A stretch of 64,000 nt of DNA, taken from Pseudooceanicola atlanticus (lineage in GTDB: Bacteria > Pseudomonadota > Alphaproteobacteria > Rhodobacterales > Rhodobacteraceae). The stretch is from assembly GCF_000768315.1 (NCBI RefSeq), contig NZ_AQQX01000003.1, positions 434,001-498,000 of the forward strand. Reading direction: 5' to 3'. The notes under the pieces were generated by a model, which did no database searches, was not told the DNA's origin, and was given only the letters and a program-made list of their open reading frames with translations. This document shows positions 55,582 to 64,000 of this stretch, in pieces. Every line of letters starts with the position of its first letter. Positions within the stretch are counted from its first letter, which is position 1. A program made the position numbers and the translations under genes.

Positions 55582-56111
55582 TGAAAATGACCGAAGAAGA
55601 CCGTTTCAAGATCGGCCCCGTCGTCTCCTCCGCGCATCTGGCGAACTCCGCCATGCCGGAGGTGTCCGAGATGGAGTTCGCGCTGGCCATGGGCAACCAC
55701 GCCTTCCAGCGCTGGATGACCCGCTGCATGGACGCCGCCGGCCACCCCGGCATGGCGCCGCTGGAAATCCAGGTGCTGCACCTTGTCCATCACCGCGAAC
55801 GGCCCAAGACCCTGGCCGATATCTGCCTCGTCCTGAACATCGAGGACACGCATACGGTCAATTACGCCCTGCGCAAACTGACCGAGCGCAAGCTGATCAC
55901 CTCGGGGCGCAAGGCGAAGGAAAAGACCGTTTCGATCACCGAAGAAGGCGCAGAGCTTTGCCGCCGCTATGGCAAGGTGCGCGAGGCGCTGTTGATCCGG
56001 TCCCTCAAGGAAACCGGCATCGACCCGGCGGATGTGTCGCGCCTCGCCGCGCTGCTGCGTGCCATGTCGGGTGGCTACGACCAGGCGGCCCGGGCTGCAG
56101 CCAGTCTCTGA
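55581..56111 (+). CDS. MarR-like winged-helix regulator
   Basis: This protein of about 176 residues has a winged-helix domain in its middle (about 70-145): LEIQVLHLVHHRERPKTLAD followed by a recognition helix region NYALRKLTERKLI. It matches the MarR-like winged-helix proteins of Rhodobacterales. It starts with ATG at 55581 or GTG just before it, overlapping the dctM stop. Being in the TRAP operon, it likely controls that operon and the divergent hydantoinase gene, perhaps with the transported compound as ligand. Confidence 0.82.
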   Translation: MKMTEEDRFKIGPVVSSAHLANSAMPEVSEMEFALAMGNHAFQRWMTRCMDAAGHPGMAPLEIQVLHLVHHRERPKTLADICLVLNIEDTHTVNYALRKLTERKLITSGRKAKEKTVSITEEGAELCRRYGKVREALLIRSLKETGIDPADVSRLAALLRAMSGGYDQAARAAASL

Positions 56112-56150
56112 CGTCGACGCCCTGCCAGGCCGTGTGGTCTCCGCGCACGG

Positions 56151-56186
56151 AAAAAGGCGCTGCGAACGTGAACGTCACCTCGCAGC
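56151..56186 (-). terminator. Intrinsic terminator of the DUF883/YqjE-like pair
   Basis: The stem GCTGCGA/TCGCAGC with a small inner ACGT/ACGT hairpin is followed on the minus strand by GCCTTTTT. It lies about 34 bases behind the last gene of the pair. Confidence 0.7.
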
Positions 56187-56219
56187 ACCCTGATCCGCCT
56201 TCGAATTCCTTCGGCAATG

Positions 56220-56546
56220 TCAGTGGCTGGATTTCATCGCCTGCCGTGCGGCGGCCCCTGCGCCAAAGCCCTGCGCAAAGGCAGCACCCAATCCGCCCGT
56301 GGTCATCGCGGCGGCGGTGGTGGGCGGCACATAGCCAACAGGTCGGCGCGTACCGAACGCTACGACGAGGGCCCCAAGTCCGAAATAGACCGACCCGATG
56401 ATCAGAGCGGCATATTGCGCGTCATGCGCCTCGGCCAGAGCGATCCAGGCGGCGACGGTCAGGAACCCTGCCCCGATCGCCATCAGCAGAAGGCCGCCCA
56501 GGCCAAAGCCCGCGCGGCGCATTCCAAGTTTCAGCGACATCAACAT
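56220..56546 (-). CDS. Small membrane protein, holin/YqjE-like
   Basis: This 108-residue protein has two hydrophobic segments (about residues 14-38 and 46-64) and a glycine/alanine-rich polar tail. It resembles the YqjE/phage holin III superfamily members that follow DUF883 genes. Its function is unknown; a role at the membrane in stationary phase is suggested by the paired DUF883 gene 10 bases upstream. AAGGAGCGACGC precedes the ATG. Confidence 0.65.
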   Translation of the reverse strand: MLMSLKLGMRRAGFGLGGLLLMAIGAGFLTVAAWIALAEAHDAQYAALIIGSVYFGLGALVVAFGTRRPVGYVPPTTAAAMTTGGLGAAFAQGFGAGAAARQAMKSSH

Positions 56547-56556
56547 GCGTCGCTCC

Positions 56557-56889
56557 TTACCGGCGGGCCGAAATCAGACCCAGCACAAAGCCGATACCGG
56601 CCGCAATGCCGACGGCAGCGGCGGGGTTATCGCGCACGGCCCCTTCGGCCTGCGCATAGCTTGCCTTGACCTGCGCTTCGGCGTCACGGCCAAGCGCTTC
56701 GGCACGGTGGCGCATTTCGTCCGCCTTGCCCGACGCAGTGTCGCGGGCATAGCGGCCACGGGCCCGGCCATACTCGGTGACGGTGCGGGTCAGCTCTGCC
56801 ATATCGGCCTGCAGCGCCGAAATCTGTGCCTTGACATCGTCCGAAGTTGCTTCAGTCTTCATCGAGGTGTTCGTGCCATTATGGGCCAT
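56557..56889 (-). CDS. DUF883 (ElaB/YqjD-like) family protein
   Basis: This 110-residue protein has a long amphipathic coiled-coil helix (about residues 15-85) and a C-terminal membrane helix (PAAAVGIAAGIGFVLGLISAR). This is the layout of ElaB/YqjD/YgaM proteins, tail-anchored factors that bind ribosomes in stationary phase in E. coli. I chose the ATG at 56889 with AGGAGTTTCAA upstream. It is followed by a YqjE-like gene in the same operon. Confidence 0.8.
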   Translation of the reverse strand: MAHNGTNTSMKTEATSDDVKAQISALQADMAELTRTVTEYGRARGRYARDTASGKADEMRHRAEALGRDAEAQVKASYAQAEGAVRDNPAAAVGIAAGIGFVLGLISARR

Positions 56890-57056
56890 TTGAAACTCCT
56901 GTTGTTTCACGTCCTTTGCATCTCAACGACCTCACCCCAAGATTGGTTCCGAAACCCGTTAAATCGCTTGGAAAAAGGCGATTTCCGGGCACATTTTGGC
57001 CATATTCAAACTTTAATAAATCGTCATCGAAACAGGCATTTACAGATTGTTATCCA

Positions 57057-57668
57057 ATGAACGAACAGACCACTCACTCCAAGTCTGTGCTGGGGATACT
57101 GCGCGTATTGCTGGTCCTGACGTTGCTCAGCATGTCCGCGACACCCTCGCAGGCGCAATGGTGCTGGTTCGGCTGCTGGGAACCAGAACCTGAGCCAGAA
57201 CCCGAACCGGTCGAACCGACTGGCGTCATGCACGTCGTCTACATGGTCGGCAACGGCTTCATGCCCGACGAGATCCACGCCCAGCTGGGCGATACCGTGA
57301 AGTTCTACCAGCTCGCCTACACGACCCAGCGGGTCGAGGCGACGGACAATTCCTGGACGAGCGATTACCTTTACAAGGGTGACAGCTGGCAGTTCATGAT
57401 CGACCACGACACCGGCCTGAACTTCGAAAAGAAGGTCAGCAGCTGGTCCTGGACCAACATGACCGGGCGGCTTCTGCTGGAAGACATCCCCGCTGTTGTG
57501 GACCTCGGCGACCTGATCAATCACAACGGCCAGATCATCGGCAAGGACGGCAAGCCCAAGGGTAATGCCGCGGGCCTCGGCAAGACACTGGCCATGGTGG
57601 GTGGTGTGGTCAACAATGTCGGTCTGGGCCTTGGCCTGAACACCGATCTCGGCCTGGGTAACAACTGA
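57057..57668 (+). CDS. Secreted cupredoxin-like protein without copper ligands
   Basis: This 203-residue protein has a signal peptide (cleavage near SQAQW, residue 31). A short part with two cysteines (CWFGC) and an EPEPEPEP linker follow. Next is a plastocyanin-like beta domain (about 55-125), recognisable by GNGFMPDEIHAQLGDTVKF and YKGDSWQF. The usual His, Cys, Met copper ligands are missing. The C-terminus (about 165-203) is rich in Gly and Leu (VGLGLGLNTDLGLGNN). I do not recognise a named family. The start at 57057 is chosen for the clear signal peptide; the longer frame lacks support. Confidence 0.65.
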   Translation: MNEQTTHSKSVLGILRVLLVLTLLSMSATPSQAQWCWFGCWEPEPEPEPEPVEPTGVMHVVYMVGNGFMPDEIHAQLGDTVKFYQLAYTTQRVEATDNSWTSDYLYKGDSWQFMIDHDTGLNFEKKVSSWSWTNMTGRLLLEDIPAVVDLGDLINHNGQIIGKDGKPKGNAAGLGKTLAMVGGVVNNVGLGLGLNTDLGLGNN

Positions 57669-57671
57669 TCG

Positions 57672-58334
57672 TCACGCGTCCAGCGGTTCGATCAGCCCCT
57701 CGCCGGTGGCACGGTTGGAATTGACCTCCGTCCCGACGCGGTACATGTCGTAGACCTCATCGGGCGCGGCCGTCATCAGACGGGCCGCGCCTTTTCCGTT
57801 CTCGCCCAGCCACAGGCCCCAATCCTCAGGCTCCAGCAGGACGGGGATGCGGTTATGGATCTCCGCCATCTGGCCTTTCGCCTCTGTGGTGACGATGGCG
57901 CAGGTGGTCAGGAGCTGCTCGCCCTTGTCCCAGCCCTGCCAGATGCCGGCCACCACCATCGGCGCGCCATCGCGACGGTGGATGAACCAGGGCAGCTTCT
58001 GATCGCCCGCCCGGTCCCATTCATAGAACCCGTCCATCGCGATCAGGCAGCGCCGTTCCCGTGCCGCCTGCCGGAAGGCCGGTTTCTCGGCCACGGTTTC
58101 GGCGCGGGCATTGATCAGCAGCGGGCCGTCACTCGGCGTCTTGTACCAATGCGGGACAAAGCCCCACCGCATCGCCGTCAGCCGCCGCCCGCCCTCGCCC
58201 AGCGAACAGACATTGATCGGAACGGTTGGGCAGACGTTGTAATTGGGCACGCCCGCCAGATCATTGGCGGGCTGCGCCTCGAACAATTGCGCCATCGCAT
58301 CGGGCGGCAGGGTTACGGCAAAACGTCCACACAT
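57672..58334 (-). CDS. SOS response-associated peptidase family protein (YedK/HMCES-like)
   Basis: This 220-residue protein begins MCGRF, so the catalytic Cys2 becomes N-terminal after methionine removal. YedK/HMCES proteins form a stable crosslink with abasic sites in single-stranded DNA. Other family parts are visible: NARAETVAEKPAFR near residue 85, DGFYEWDR near 108 (the glutamate of the active site) and an H in AEIHNRIPV near residue 160. Its length is normal. It is a single gene, convergent with the cupredoxin-like gene with only three bases between. Confidence 0.92.
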   Translation of the reverse strand: MCGRFAVTLPPDAMAQLFEAQPANDLAGVPNYNVCPTVPINVCSLGEGGRRLTAMRWGFVPHWYKTPSDGPLLINARAETVAEKPAFRQAARERRCLIAMDGFYEWDRAGDQKLPWFIHRRDGAPMVVAGIWQGWDKGEQLLTTCAIVTTEAKGQMAEIHNRIPVLLEPEDWGLWLGENGKGAARLMTAAPDEVYDMYRVGTEVNSNRATGEGLIEPLDA

Positions 58335-58369
58335 GGGACGAGGCTAGCGGCAGGCGCGCGCCAGGTCCA

Positions 58370-58675
58370 TCAGCGCCAGGCCTTGCGGGCCATGTCGATC
58401 CGGGCCTCCATCATCGACATGTCCTTCATGATGTCGCGGCGCTTGACCTCATCGGTGACGCCCGCCAGCTCCCCGCGCAGGCGCTTCAATTCGCGCCCCA
58501 GCGTGATGAATTCCGGCTCGGCCCCGTTTTCCTCCATGATCCGGCGGATCAGGGCGTTCTCGGGGTCGTCCACGCGGGGCAGCGGCTTGCCCGCGCCGGG
58601 CAGGTTGTTAAACTCGCCCTTGGCTTCGGCCTCGGCGATCTTGGCCGAGATCAGGTCGATCAGGGGATGGTCCAT
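58370..58675 (-). CDS. DUF1992 (DnaJ-C28-like) domain protein
   Basis: This 101-residue protein has the DUF1992 motif LIDLISAKIAEAEAKGEFNN followed by LPGAGKPL near residue 25. The same domain occurs in the DNAJC28 family. Its function in bacteria is unknown. It lies 35 bases from the YedK-like gene on the same strand. GAGGTGACGCC precedes the ATG. Confidence 0.85.
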   Translation of the reverse strand: MDHPLIDLISAKIAEAEAKGEFNNLPGAGKPLPRVDDPENALIRRIMEENGAEPEFITLGRELKRLRGELAGVTDEVKRRDIMKDMSMMEARIDMARKAWR

Positions 58676-58744
58676 GGCGTCACCTCTCGTCCCAATGTTG
58701 GGCTTCGCGGGATCAAGTCAAGATGGGGCAGGTCAGGACAGACC

Positions 58745-59254
58745 TCACTTGCGGCATGATTTGCGGATCTCGCGGTCCAGAAGCTCCGTCTCGACCAGCA
58801 TGCAGCGGTCGCGGGCCTCGTAGTAATAGCCGCGCGCATACCATTGCACCGCCGTCGGTTCGTCCCCGTAGGACAGCAACCACGCGCCGCGCAGGTATTT
58901 CACCGCCCATTTCAGATTGGTTTCGGCATCCAGCAGGTCATTCGGCTGGCCCTGGAACCCCATGCCGCGTGCCGTGGCCGGCAGGATCTGCATCATCCCG
59001 TAATAGGGACCGTTGCGCGCATGGGGGCGGTAATCGCTTTCGCGCTGAATGACGCGGTGGACCAGCGACCGGGGCACCTCGTAATGGTCGGCATACTTAT
59101 TCACGAGCACCCGCAGCTCGGCCGTCTCATTGGGATAGAGCGGCGGCGCCGCCCGCGACACTTCGGGCGCCTGCGTCGGGGCACATCCCGCCAGCAGACC
59201 CAGACCGACCGACAGGGCCAGCGCCGCCCCGCACCAATTGCGCCGTTTCACCAT
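58745..59254 (-). CDS. Lytic transglycosylase-like lipoprotein (SLT domain)
   Basis: This 169-residue protein has a lipoprotein signal (lipobox LLAGC, Cys near residue 22) and an SLT domain with the catalytic Glu in VIQRESDYRP, followed by YYGMMQILPATA and the late motif NLKWAVKYLRG. It cleaves peptidoglycan or opens it for complexes. The protein is short, with little more than the domain. I chose the ATG at 59254 since it gives the lipoprotein signal; the longer frame would not. Confidence 0.85.
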   Translation of the reverse strand: MVKRRNWCGAALALSVGLGLLAGCAPTQAPEVSRAAPPLYPNETAELRVLVNKYADHYEVPRSLVHRVIQRESDYRPHARNGPYYGMMQILPATARGMGFQGQPNDLLDAETNLKWAVKYLRGAWLLSYGDEPTAVQWYARGYYYEARDRCMLVETELLDREIRKSCRK

Positions 59255-59490
59255 TCCGCGATTCCGTTTGTTGTTTGCGTGACCGCTATGGCACCAGAAA
59301 TGCCCTTTCAGACAAGGGGCAGACGTCACCACCCCGCCCGATGCGCGCCCTTCCGCGCAAGACCCGCACCTACAGCGGCCCATGCGCTGCCAAACCCGAC
59401 CCCTGCGCAGCAATTGTGCGGAATTAGAGAAGTGTATTTTCCCCGCGATACGCCACCTTGTCTTCAAGCACACAAAGCGGAGGAGCCCCG

Positions 59491-59778
59491 ATGACAGACC
59501 TGAACGTAACCAAGGAAGATGGCGAACGGAAAGGCCGGTTCGTCGTCACCCTCGACGGCCACGAGGCCGAACTGACCTATTCGCGCATGAACGCCACCAC
59601 GATCATCGCCGATCATACCGGTGTGCCAGAGGCCCTGGGCGGCCGGCGCGTCGGCATCGCCCTGGTCGAAGCGCTGGTCGCCGATGCCCGCGCGGAAGGC
59701 TACCGCATCGTCCCGCTCTGCCCCTTCGTGAAGGCACAGCTGTTCCGTCACCCCGAATGGTCGGACGTGTTCGTCTGA
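59491..59778 (+). CDS. Small GNAT-family N-acetyltransferase (NATD1/YidJ-like)
   Basis: This 95-residue protein is a minimal GCN5-related domain of the NATD1 type, with GRFVVTLDGHEAELTYSR at the start, HTGVPEALGGRRVG as the CoA-binding loop and ALVADARAEGYRIVPLCPF at the end, cut here to short parts. The substrate is unknown. The ATG at 59491 follows CGGAGGAGCCCC. The pirin gene follows 19 bases later in the same direction. Confidence 0.85.
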   Translation: MTDLNVTKEDGERKGRFVVTLDGHEAELTYSRMNATTIIADHTGVPEALGGRRVGIALVEALVADARAEGYRIVPLCPFVKAQLFRHPEWSDVFV

Positions 59779-59797
59779 TCCGCCACAGGAGGTCCCC

Positions 59798-60760
59798 ATG
59801 AGCTGGAACCCGACACATTCCCCGGATTGCGAAACCGAAGCCGGGCTCGACGCCCTGGAAACCGTCATCATCCCTCGTGCCCGCGATCTCGGCGGGTTCG
59901 AGGTCCGCCGCGCCCTGCCTTCGAAAGACCGGCAGATGGTCGGGCCGTTCATCTTCTTCGACCAGATGGGCCCCGCCGAATTCATCACGGAGGGCGGCAT
60001 CGACGTGCGCCCGCATCCGCATATCGGCCTGGGCACCGTGACCTATCTCTACAAGGGCGAGTTCGAACATCGCGACAGCCTCGGCACCCACCAGATGATC
60101 CACCCCGGAGAGGTCAACTGGATGCTCGCCGGGCGCGGGGTCACCCATTCCGAGCGGACCTCGGCCCAGACCCGCGCAACCCGGCACAGCCTTTTCGGCA
60201 TTCAGACCTGGGTCGCCCTGCCCGAGGATCGCGAGGAAATGGCCCCCGCCTTCGAACATCACGGCGCCGACGCCCTGCCCCTGCTGGAAGAGGCCGGGTC
60301 CTCGGCCCGGCTGATCCTGGGCACTGCCTGGGGCGAACGCGCGCCGGTCACGATGCAGTCCGACATCTTCTATGCCGATGTCACCCTCGCTCCCGGCGGG
60401 CACCTGCCGCTGCCCGACGACCACGAGGATCGCGGGATTTACGTCACCCAGGGCGAGATCGAAATCGCGGGCGAAACCTTCGAGGCCGGGCGCATGATGG
60501 TGTTCCGTCCGGGCGACCGCATCTCGGTCAAGGCGGGACCGCAGGGCGCGCGTGTCATGGCGCTTGGCGGCGAGACGCTGAACGGGCCGCGCTACATGTG
60601 GTGGAACTTCGTCTCGTCCTCGCCCGACCGGATCGAAGAGGCCAAGAAGGACTGGAAGGCCGCCGACTGGGATAACGGCCCTTTCCGCCTGCCCCCCGGC
60701 GACGAGGAGGAGTTCATTCCGATCACCGACGACATGGACAACATGAAGATCAAGCGCTGA
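59798..60760 (+). CDS. Pirin family protein
   Basis: This 320-residue cupin-fold protein has the pirin metal site: His pair in RPHPHIGL near residue 70 and His/Glu in GVTHSE near residue 115. Bacterial pirins include quercetin-dioxygenase-like enzymes and redox-linked regulators. The C-terminal pirin_C domain is present and ends in a polar stretch. It forms an operon with the small GNAT gene and ends at a strong terminator. Confidence 0.9.
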   Translation: MSWNPTHSPDCETEAGLDALETVIIPRARDLGGFEVRRALPSKDRQMVGPFIFFDQMGPAEFITEGGIDVRPHPHIGLGTVTYLYKGEFEHRDSLGTHQMIHPGEVNWMLAGRGVTHSERTSAQTRATRHSLFGIQTWVALPEDREEMAPAFEHHGADALPLLEEAGSSARLILGTAWGERAPVTMQSDIFYADVTLAPGGHLPLPDDHEDRGIYVTQGEIEIAGETFEAGRMMVFRPGDRISVKAGPQGARVMALGGETLNGPRYMWWNFVSSSPDRIEEAKKDWKAADWDNGPFRLPPGDEEEFIPITDDMDNMKIKR

Positions 60761-60788
60761 GCCCGCTCGGCCCCAATCGCGCAAAAGA

Positions 60789-60818
60789 AAACCCCGCCGG
60801 TTCGCACCGGCGGGGTTT
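60789..60818. terminator. Bidirectional terminator between pirin and 5'-nucleotidase genes
   Basis: A 13-base perfect stem AAACCCCGCCGGT/ACCGGCGGGGTTT with a four-base loop TCGC lies between the convergent genes. Confidence 0.82.
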
Positions 60819-60839
60819 GCCGTCCCATAGGGGCGGCGC

Positions 60840-62408
60840 TTACTTCTGGGTGATGCGCCCGTCCGTGTAGGGCGTGTATGGCGCGTTCGCGGCCAGGAAC
60901 TCCGCCGTCACGTCAGCCAGGTCGGGGCCGAAATCGTAGGCGTTCTCGGCGTCCTTGAACATCGCGTAGCCGTCGCCGCCATTGCGGACGTAGTTGTTGG
61001 TCACGGCCAGGTAGGTCGCCTCAGGGTCGATGGGCGCAAAGGCATCGCCGTCCATCACCATCACGTCCGACACGCGGCTGCCCGGTTCGGCAGAGGCGTC
61101 GAAGGTGAATTTCAGCCCTGCGACCTGCGGGAAGCGGCCTGCGCCGTCGGCAACCTGGCTGACACCGTTCTCAAGCGCCTCGATGATGGTCGCGCCATCG
61201 GTTTCGAAGGTCGACAGCGTGTTCTGGAACGGCAGCACGGTCAGCACTTCGCCCATGGTCACCTCGCCCGCATCGATGGAGGCACGCAGGCCACCGCTAT
61301 TGGCAATGGCGATCTGCACGCCCTGATCGGCCACGCGGTCCAGCATGGCATCGGCCACCAGGTTGCCCATCGAACATTCCTGCGCCCGGCAGACGTCGCG
61401 GTTGCCTTCGATCGCTTCCGAGGTCTCGGCCACGACGCGGTTGCGGATTTCATCCAGCGGCGCGGCGGCTTCGGCGATGCGGGCCTTGGTGGCCTCGTCC
61501 TCGGTCACGGCCGCGTCCATGATGATCGGCGCGCCAGTGGCTTCGGTCACGTTGCCCTCGTCGTCGAAGGTCACGTTCAGCTCGCCCAGGAACTTGCCAT
61601 AGGCATAGGCGGACACGATGGCGGTGTTGCCCACCATGGTCGGATACGGGCCTTCGGCGCGGTCCATGTCCCCCAGCAGCGTGTTGGTATGGCCGCCCAC
61701 GATCACGTCGACCCCGGTGGTGTTCTCTGCCACCGTCTGGTCCACGCCATAACCCGAATGCGACAGAACGATGATCTTGTTCACGCCCGCTTCGGTCAGC
61801 TTGTCGACCTCGCCCTGAACGGCGTCCGACGGATCGGTGAAGATGATGTTCGGCCCCGGCGAGGCCAGCTCGTCGGTGTCCTGCGGCGTCAGGCCGATCA
61901 GGCCGATCTTCTCGCCGCCCTGCTCGATCACCGTGGATTTCATCAGCACATCGGCCAGCAGCGGCTCGCCCGAGACATCGGCGTTGGACATCAGGACCGG
62001 GAATTCAACCGCATCCATGAAACCGCGCAGAACTTCGGGGCCATCGTCGAACTCGTGGTTGCCCACGGTCATCGCCGTGTAGCCCATCTTGTTCATCATC
62101 TCGGCGGCCAGCTTGCCCTTGTAATAGGTGTAGAACAGCGTGCCCTGGAACTGGTCGCCGCCATCCACGAGGATGGAGTTGTTGGACCGGCCGCGCGCCT
62201 CTTCGATCGCGGTAATCAGGCGGGCAGAGCCACCAAAGCACTCACCGGCATCGTTGTCCTCGGCCGAACAGCCGCTGTCGTATTTGGAGATCGGTTCGAA
62301 ACGGGCGTGGAAATCGTTGGTATGAAGAATGGTCAGCGAATAATCCGCCATGGCCACACCAGAGGTGAGGGCCAGGGCAGCGGCGCTGGTCAGCAGACGA
62401 AAAGACAT
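60840..62408 (-). CDS. Secreted 5'-nucleotidase / bifunctional metallophosphatase
   Basis: This 522-residue protein has a Sec signal (cleavage near AMADY, residue 21) and a calcineurin-like metallophosphatase domain. Metal motifs are LHTNDFHARF, VDGGDQFQGT, VGNHEFDDG and a later GGHTN. The C-terminal 5'-nucleotidase substrate domain (about 330-500) has the conserved NSGGLRASIDAG. It should release phosphate from nucleotides in the periplasm. I chose the ATG at 62408 since the longer frame would mask the signal. GGGGAATTTCC precedes the ATG. Confidence 0.9.
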   Translation of the reverse strand: MSFRLLTSAAALALTSGVAMADYSLTILHTNDFHARFEPISKYDSGCSAEDNDAGECFGGSARLITAIEEARGRSNNSILVDGGDQFQGTLFYTYYKGKLAAEMMNKMGYTAMTVGNHEFDDGPEVLRGFMDAVEFPVLMSNADVSGEPLLADVLMKSTVIEQGGEKIGLIGLTPQDTDELASPGPNIIFTDPSDAVQGEVDKLTEAGVNKIIVLSHSGYGVDQTVAENTTGVDVIVGGHTNTLLGDMDRAEGPYPTMVGNTAIVSAYAYGKFLGELNVTFDDEGNVTEATGAPIIMDAAVTEDEATKARIAEAAAPLDEIRNRVVAETSEAIEGNRDVCRAQECSMGNLVADAMLDRVADQGVQIAIANSGGLRASIDAGEVTMGEVLTVLPFQNTLSTFETDGATIIEALENGVSQVADGAGRFPQVAGLKFTFDASAEPGSRVSDVMVMDGDAFAPIDPEATYLAVTNNYVRNGGDGYAMFKDAENAYDFGPDLADVTAEFLAANAPYTPYTDGRITQK

Positions 62409-62681
62409 GGAAATTCCCCTGTTGGTAGAGTTGTGCAGAAGATGCTGCACCGCAACTCGAACCGAGTCAAAGCACATTGCGGGCCCGGTGGCACGGGTTT
62501 GCCAATGACCTTGGGGCAGCCGCCCGATCAGGCAATTGCTTAGGGCTGTCGACCGCGTCGGGCCGATCCCCTGCCCGGGGCGCCCCCCAAGACCCTTCAG
62601 ACCCAGTAGCGCCCGCAGTTTCCCCGCCGCCACGGCATCCGTGCACTTGACGATCACGGAGCGTCGGGGCATCCCCAATTC

Positions 62682-63020
62682 ATGCTGATCTACAAGATAT
62701 TTCGTGCGCCGGAATGGCAGCACCTCGCGGAAACCGGCCAGACCGATGGTGCCCCAATCGACCTGGCCGACGGCTACATCCACTTCTCGACCGCCACCCA
62801 GGCCGAGGAAACCGCGGCCAAGCATTTCGCCGGGGCCGAGGGGCTGATCCTCGCCGCCGTCGATGCCGCCCCCTTGGGCGACGACCTGAAATGGGAGGTC
62901 TCCCGCGGCGGTGCCGAATTCCCTCATCTCTACCGCCCCCTGCGGCTGGAGGATGTCACCTGGCACGAAGACCTGCCGCTGGTCGACGGCGCACACGTCT
63001 TCCCGGACCGTATGTCATGA
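62682..63020 (+). CDS. DUF952 domain protein
   Basis: This 112-residue protein begins [18 protein letters not shown] and has the DUF952 hallmark [11 protein letters not shown] near residue 34. Its function is unknown, although the fold is related to ADP-ribose-type enzymes. Its stop overlaps the pyrD start by four bases (ATGA), so they form an operon, a common pairing in Rhodobacterales. The upstream ribosome site is weak. Confidence 0.88.
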   Translation: MLIYKIFRAPEWQHLAETGQTDGAPIDLADGYIHFSTATQAEETAAKHFAGAEGLILAAVDAAPLGDDLKWEVSRGGAEFPHLYRPLRLEDVTWHEDLPLVDGAHVFPDRMS

Positions 63021-64000
63021 ATTTTCTCGAACAGACCGGCATGGGATTGCTGCGCCGTATGGACCCTGAACAGGCCCACCGGATCGCGCTCTTCGCCATG
63101 AAATCGGGCCTTGCCCCCCTGCCCGGCCTGGTCACCTCGCCGCGCCTGCGCACGCAGCTGGCCGGGCTGAACCTGGCCAATCCCATCGGCCTGGCCGCCG
63201 GGTTCGACAAGAACGCAGAGGTCCTGTCGCCCCTGTCCCGCGCCGGTCTGGGCTTTATCGAGGTCGGCGGCGTCACCCCGCGCGCCCAGCCCGGCAATCC
63301 GCGCCCCCGTCTCTTCCGCCTGACCGAGGACCGCGCCGTCATCAACCGTTTCGGGTTCAACAATGACGGGATGGAGGTCATCGCCGACCGCCTGTCCCAA
63401 CGCCCCCGCGACGCGGTGATCGGCCTGAATCTAGGCGCCAACAAGGACAGCGACGACCGGGCCGAGGATTTCGCCCGCGTCCTGTCGCGCTGCGGTGAAT
63501 TCCTCGACTTCGCCACCGTCAATGTCAGCTCTCCCAACACCGAGAACCTGCGTGACCTGCAGGGTGCCGCGGCGCTCGACGCGCTGCTGGCGGGCGTGAT
63601 CGAAGCGCGGGATTGGCTGCCGCGCCGCATTCCCATTTTCCTCAAGATCGCCCCCGATCTGACCGATGCGGAAATCGTCGACATCGCCCGCGTGGCCACC
63701 AATCGCGGCCTCTCGGCGATCATCGCCACCAACACCACGCTCGACCGCAGCGGCCTCTCCAGCCCGCATCGCGAGGAAAAGGGCGGCCTCTCCGGCGCGC
63801 CCCTGTTCGAGAAATCGACCCGCGTACTTGCCCGCCTTGCCCAGGTCACCGAAGGCCAGATCCCGCTGATCGGTGTCGGCGGCATCAGCTCGGCCGAAGA
63901 CGCCTATGCCAAGATCCGCGCCGGCGCGTCGGCGGTGCAGCTTTATTCGGCCATGGTTTTCCACGGCCTTTCGCTGGGGGCCGAGATCGCCCATGGCCTC
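63017..64000 (+). CDS. pyrD: Dihydroorotate dehydrogenase (quinone), cut by the window edge
   Basis: The first 328 codons are present without a stop. The protein starts [20 protein letters not shown], with the amphipathic N-terminal helices that mark class 2 (quinone-dependent) enzymes. FMN-site motifs follow: [10 protein letters not shown] near residue 62, [17 protein letters not shown] near 83, [15 protein letters not shown] with the catalytic serine, KIAPDL, and [12 protein letters not shown] near 290. It oxidises dihydroorotate in pyrimidine synthesis at the inner membrane. The last roughly 20 codons are outside the window. Confidence 0.95.
   Translation, partial: MNFLEQTGMGLLRRMDPEQAHRIALFAMKSGLAPLPGLVTSPRLRTQLAGLNLANPIGLAAGFDKNAEVLSPLSRAGLGFIEVGGVTPRAQPGNPRPRLFRLTEDRAVINRFGFNNDGMEVIADRLSQRPRDAVIGLNLGANKDSDDRAEDFARVLSRCGEFLDFATVNVSSPNTENLRDLQGAAALDALLAGVIEARDWLPRRIPIFLKIAPDLTDAEIVDIARVATNRGLSAIIATNTTLDRSGLSSPHREEKGGLSGAPLFEKSTRVLARLAQVTEGQIPLIGVGGISSAEDAYAKIRAGASAVQLYSAMVFHGLSLGAEIAHGL

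Noticed and set aside
62409-62996. Long N-terminal extension of the 5'-nucleotidase frame
   Set aside because: It would bury the signal peptide and overlaps the DUF952 gene antisense; the ATG at 62408 gives a normal secreted enzyme.

Overview
The window is about 64% GC, densely coded and free of mobile elements. It looks like chromosomal core sequence from an alphaproteobacterium of the Rhodobacterales (Roseobacter group). The main reasons are the gene families present: NDUFA12, MlaD and DUF2155 in a row, a DUF2948 gene behind murA, a ScfR-type short-chain acyl-CoA regulator, a FliM/FliN-like protein with an acidic tail, and five solute transporters of the ABC, TRAP and YeeE types. This placement is inferred from protein families; no rRNA is present.

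Left part (1-16.3 kb). A sulfur module comes first: a metallo-beta-lactamase-fold persulfide-dioxygenase-like enzyme, two half-size YeeE/YedE permeases and a stand-alone DUF442 phosphatase-like sulfurtransferase. After a FliM/FliN-like gene there is a block that appears to serve acetate or other short-chain acids. It holds a histidine kinase with a sodium-solute-symporter sensor domain, a tiny membrane partner, a receiver-only regulator, a ScfR-type regulator, a complete branched-chain-type ABC transporter (SBP, two permeases, two ATPases) and acetyl-CoA synthetase.

Middle part (16.3-38.8 kb). Housekeeping genes dominate first: a secreted PRC-barrel protein, accB-accC, aat, the NDUFA12-MlaD-DUF2155 group, a Rid-family protein, and clpP-clpX. 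Next are a DUF1045 gene, a likely small RNA, an SDR, a tandem-TetR regulator, a Baeyer-Villiger-type monooxygenase, an alpha/beta hydrolase and a TesB thioesterase. A five-gene Dpp/Opp-type ABC operon follows. A 450-base AT-rich non-coding region separates it from an operon with a 54-residue basic protein, murA and a DUF2948 gene, and then tRNA-Thr(GGT).

Right part (38.8-64 kb). This begins with an NMT1/THI5-like ABC transporter, a CYP153-like cytochrome P450, an acyl-CoA synthetase, an ABC exporter, an SDR, tRNA-Gly(TCC) and a receiver-only regulator. A hydantoinase/5-oxoprolinase fusion of 1198 residues is divergent from a TRAP transporter operon that ends in a MarR-like regulator. Envelope and stress genes follow: DUF883, a YqjE-like protein, a cupredoxin-like secreted orphan, a YedK/HMCES-type protein, DUF1992, an SLT lipoprotein, a small GNAT, pirin, a 5'-nucleotidase and DUF952. 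The start of pyrD runs off the right edge.

A recurring layout is a GC-rich hairpin just behind the first gene of each transporter operon, before the membrane components. Intrinsic terminators, mostly with U-runs, mark several operon ends.
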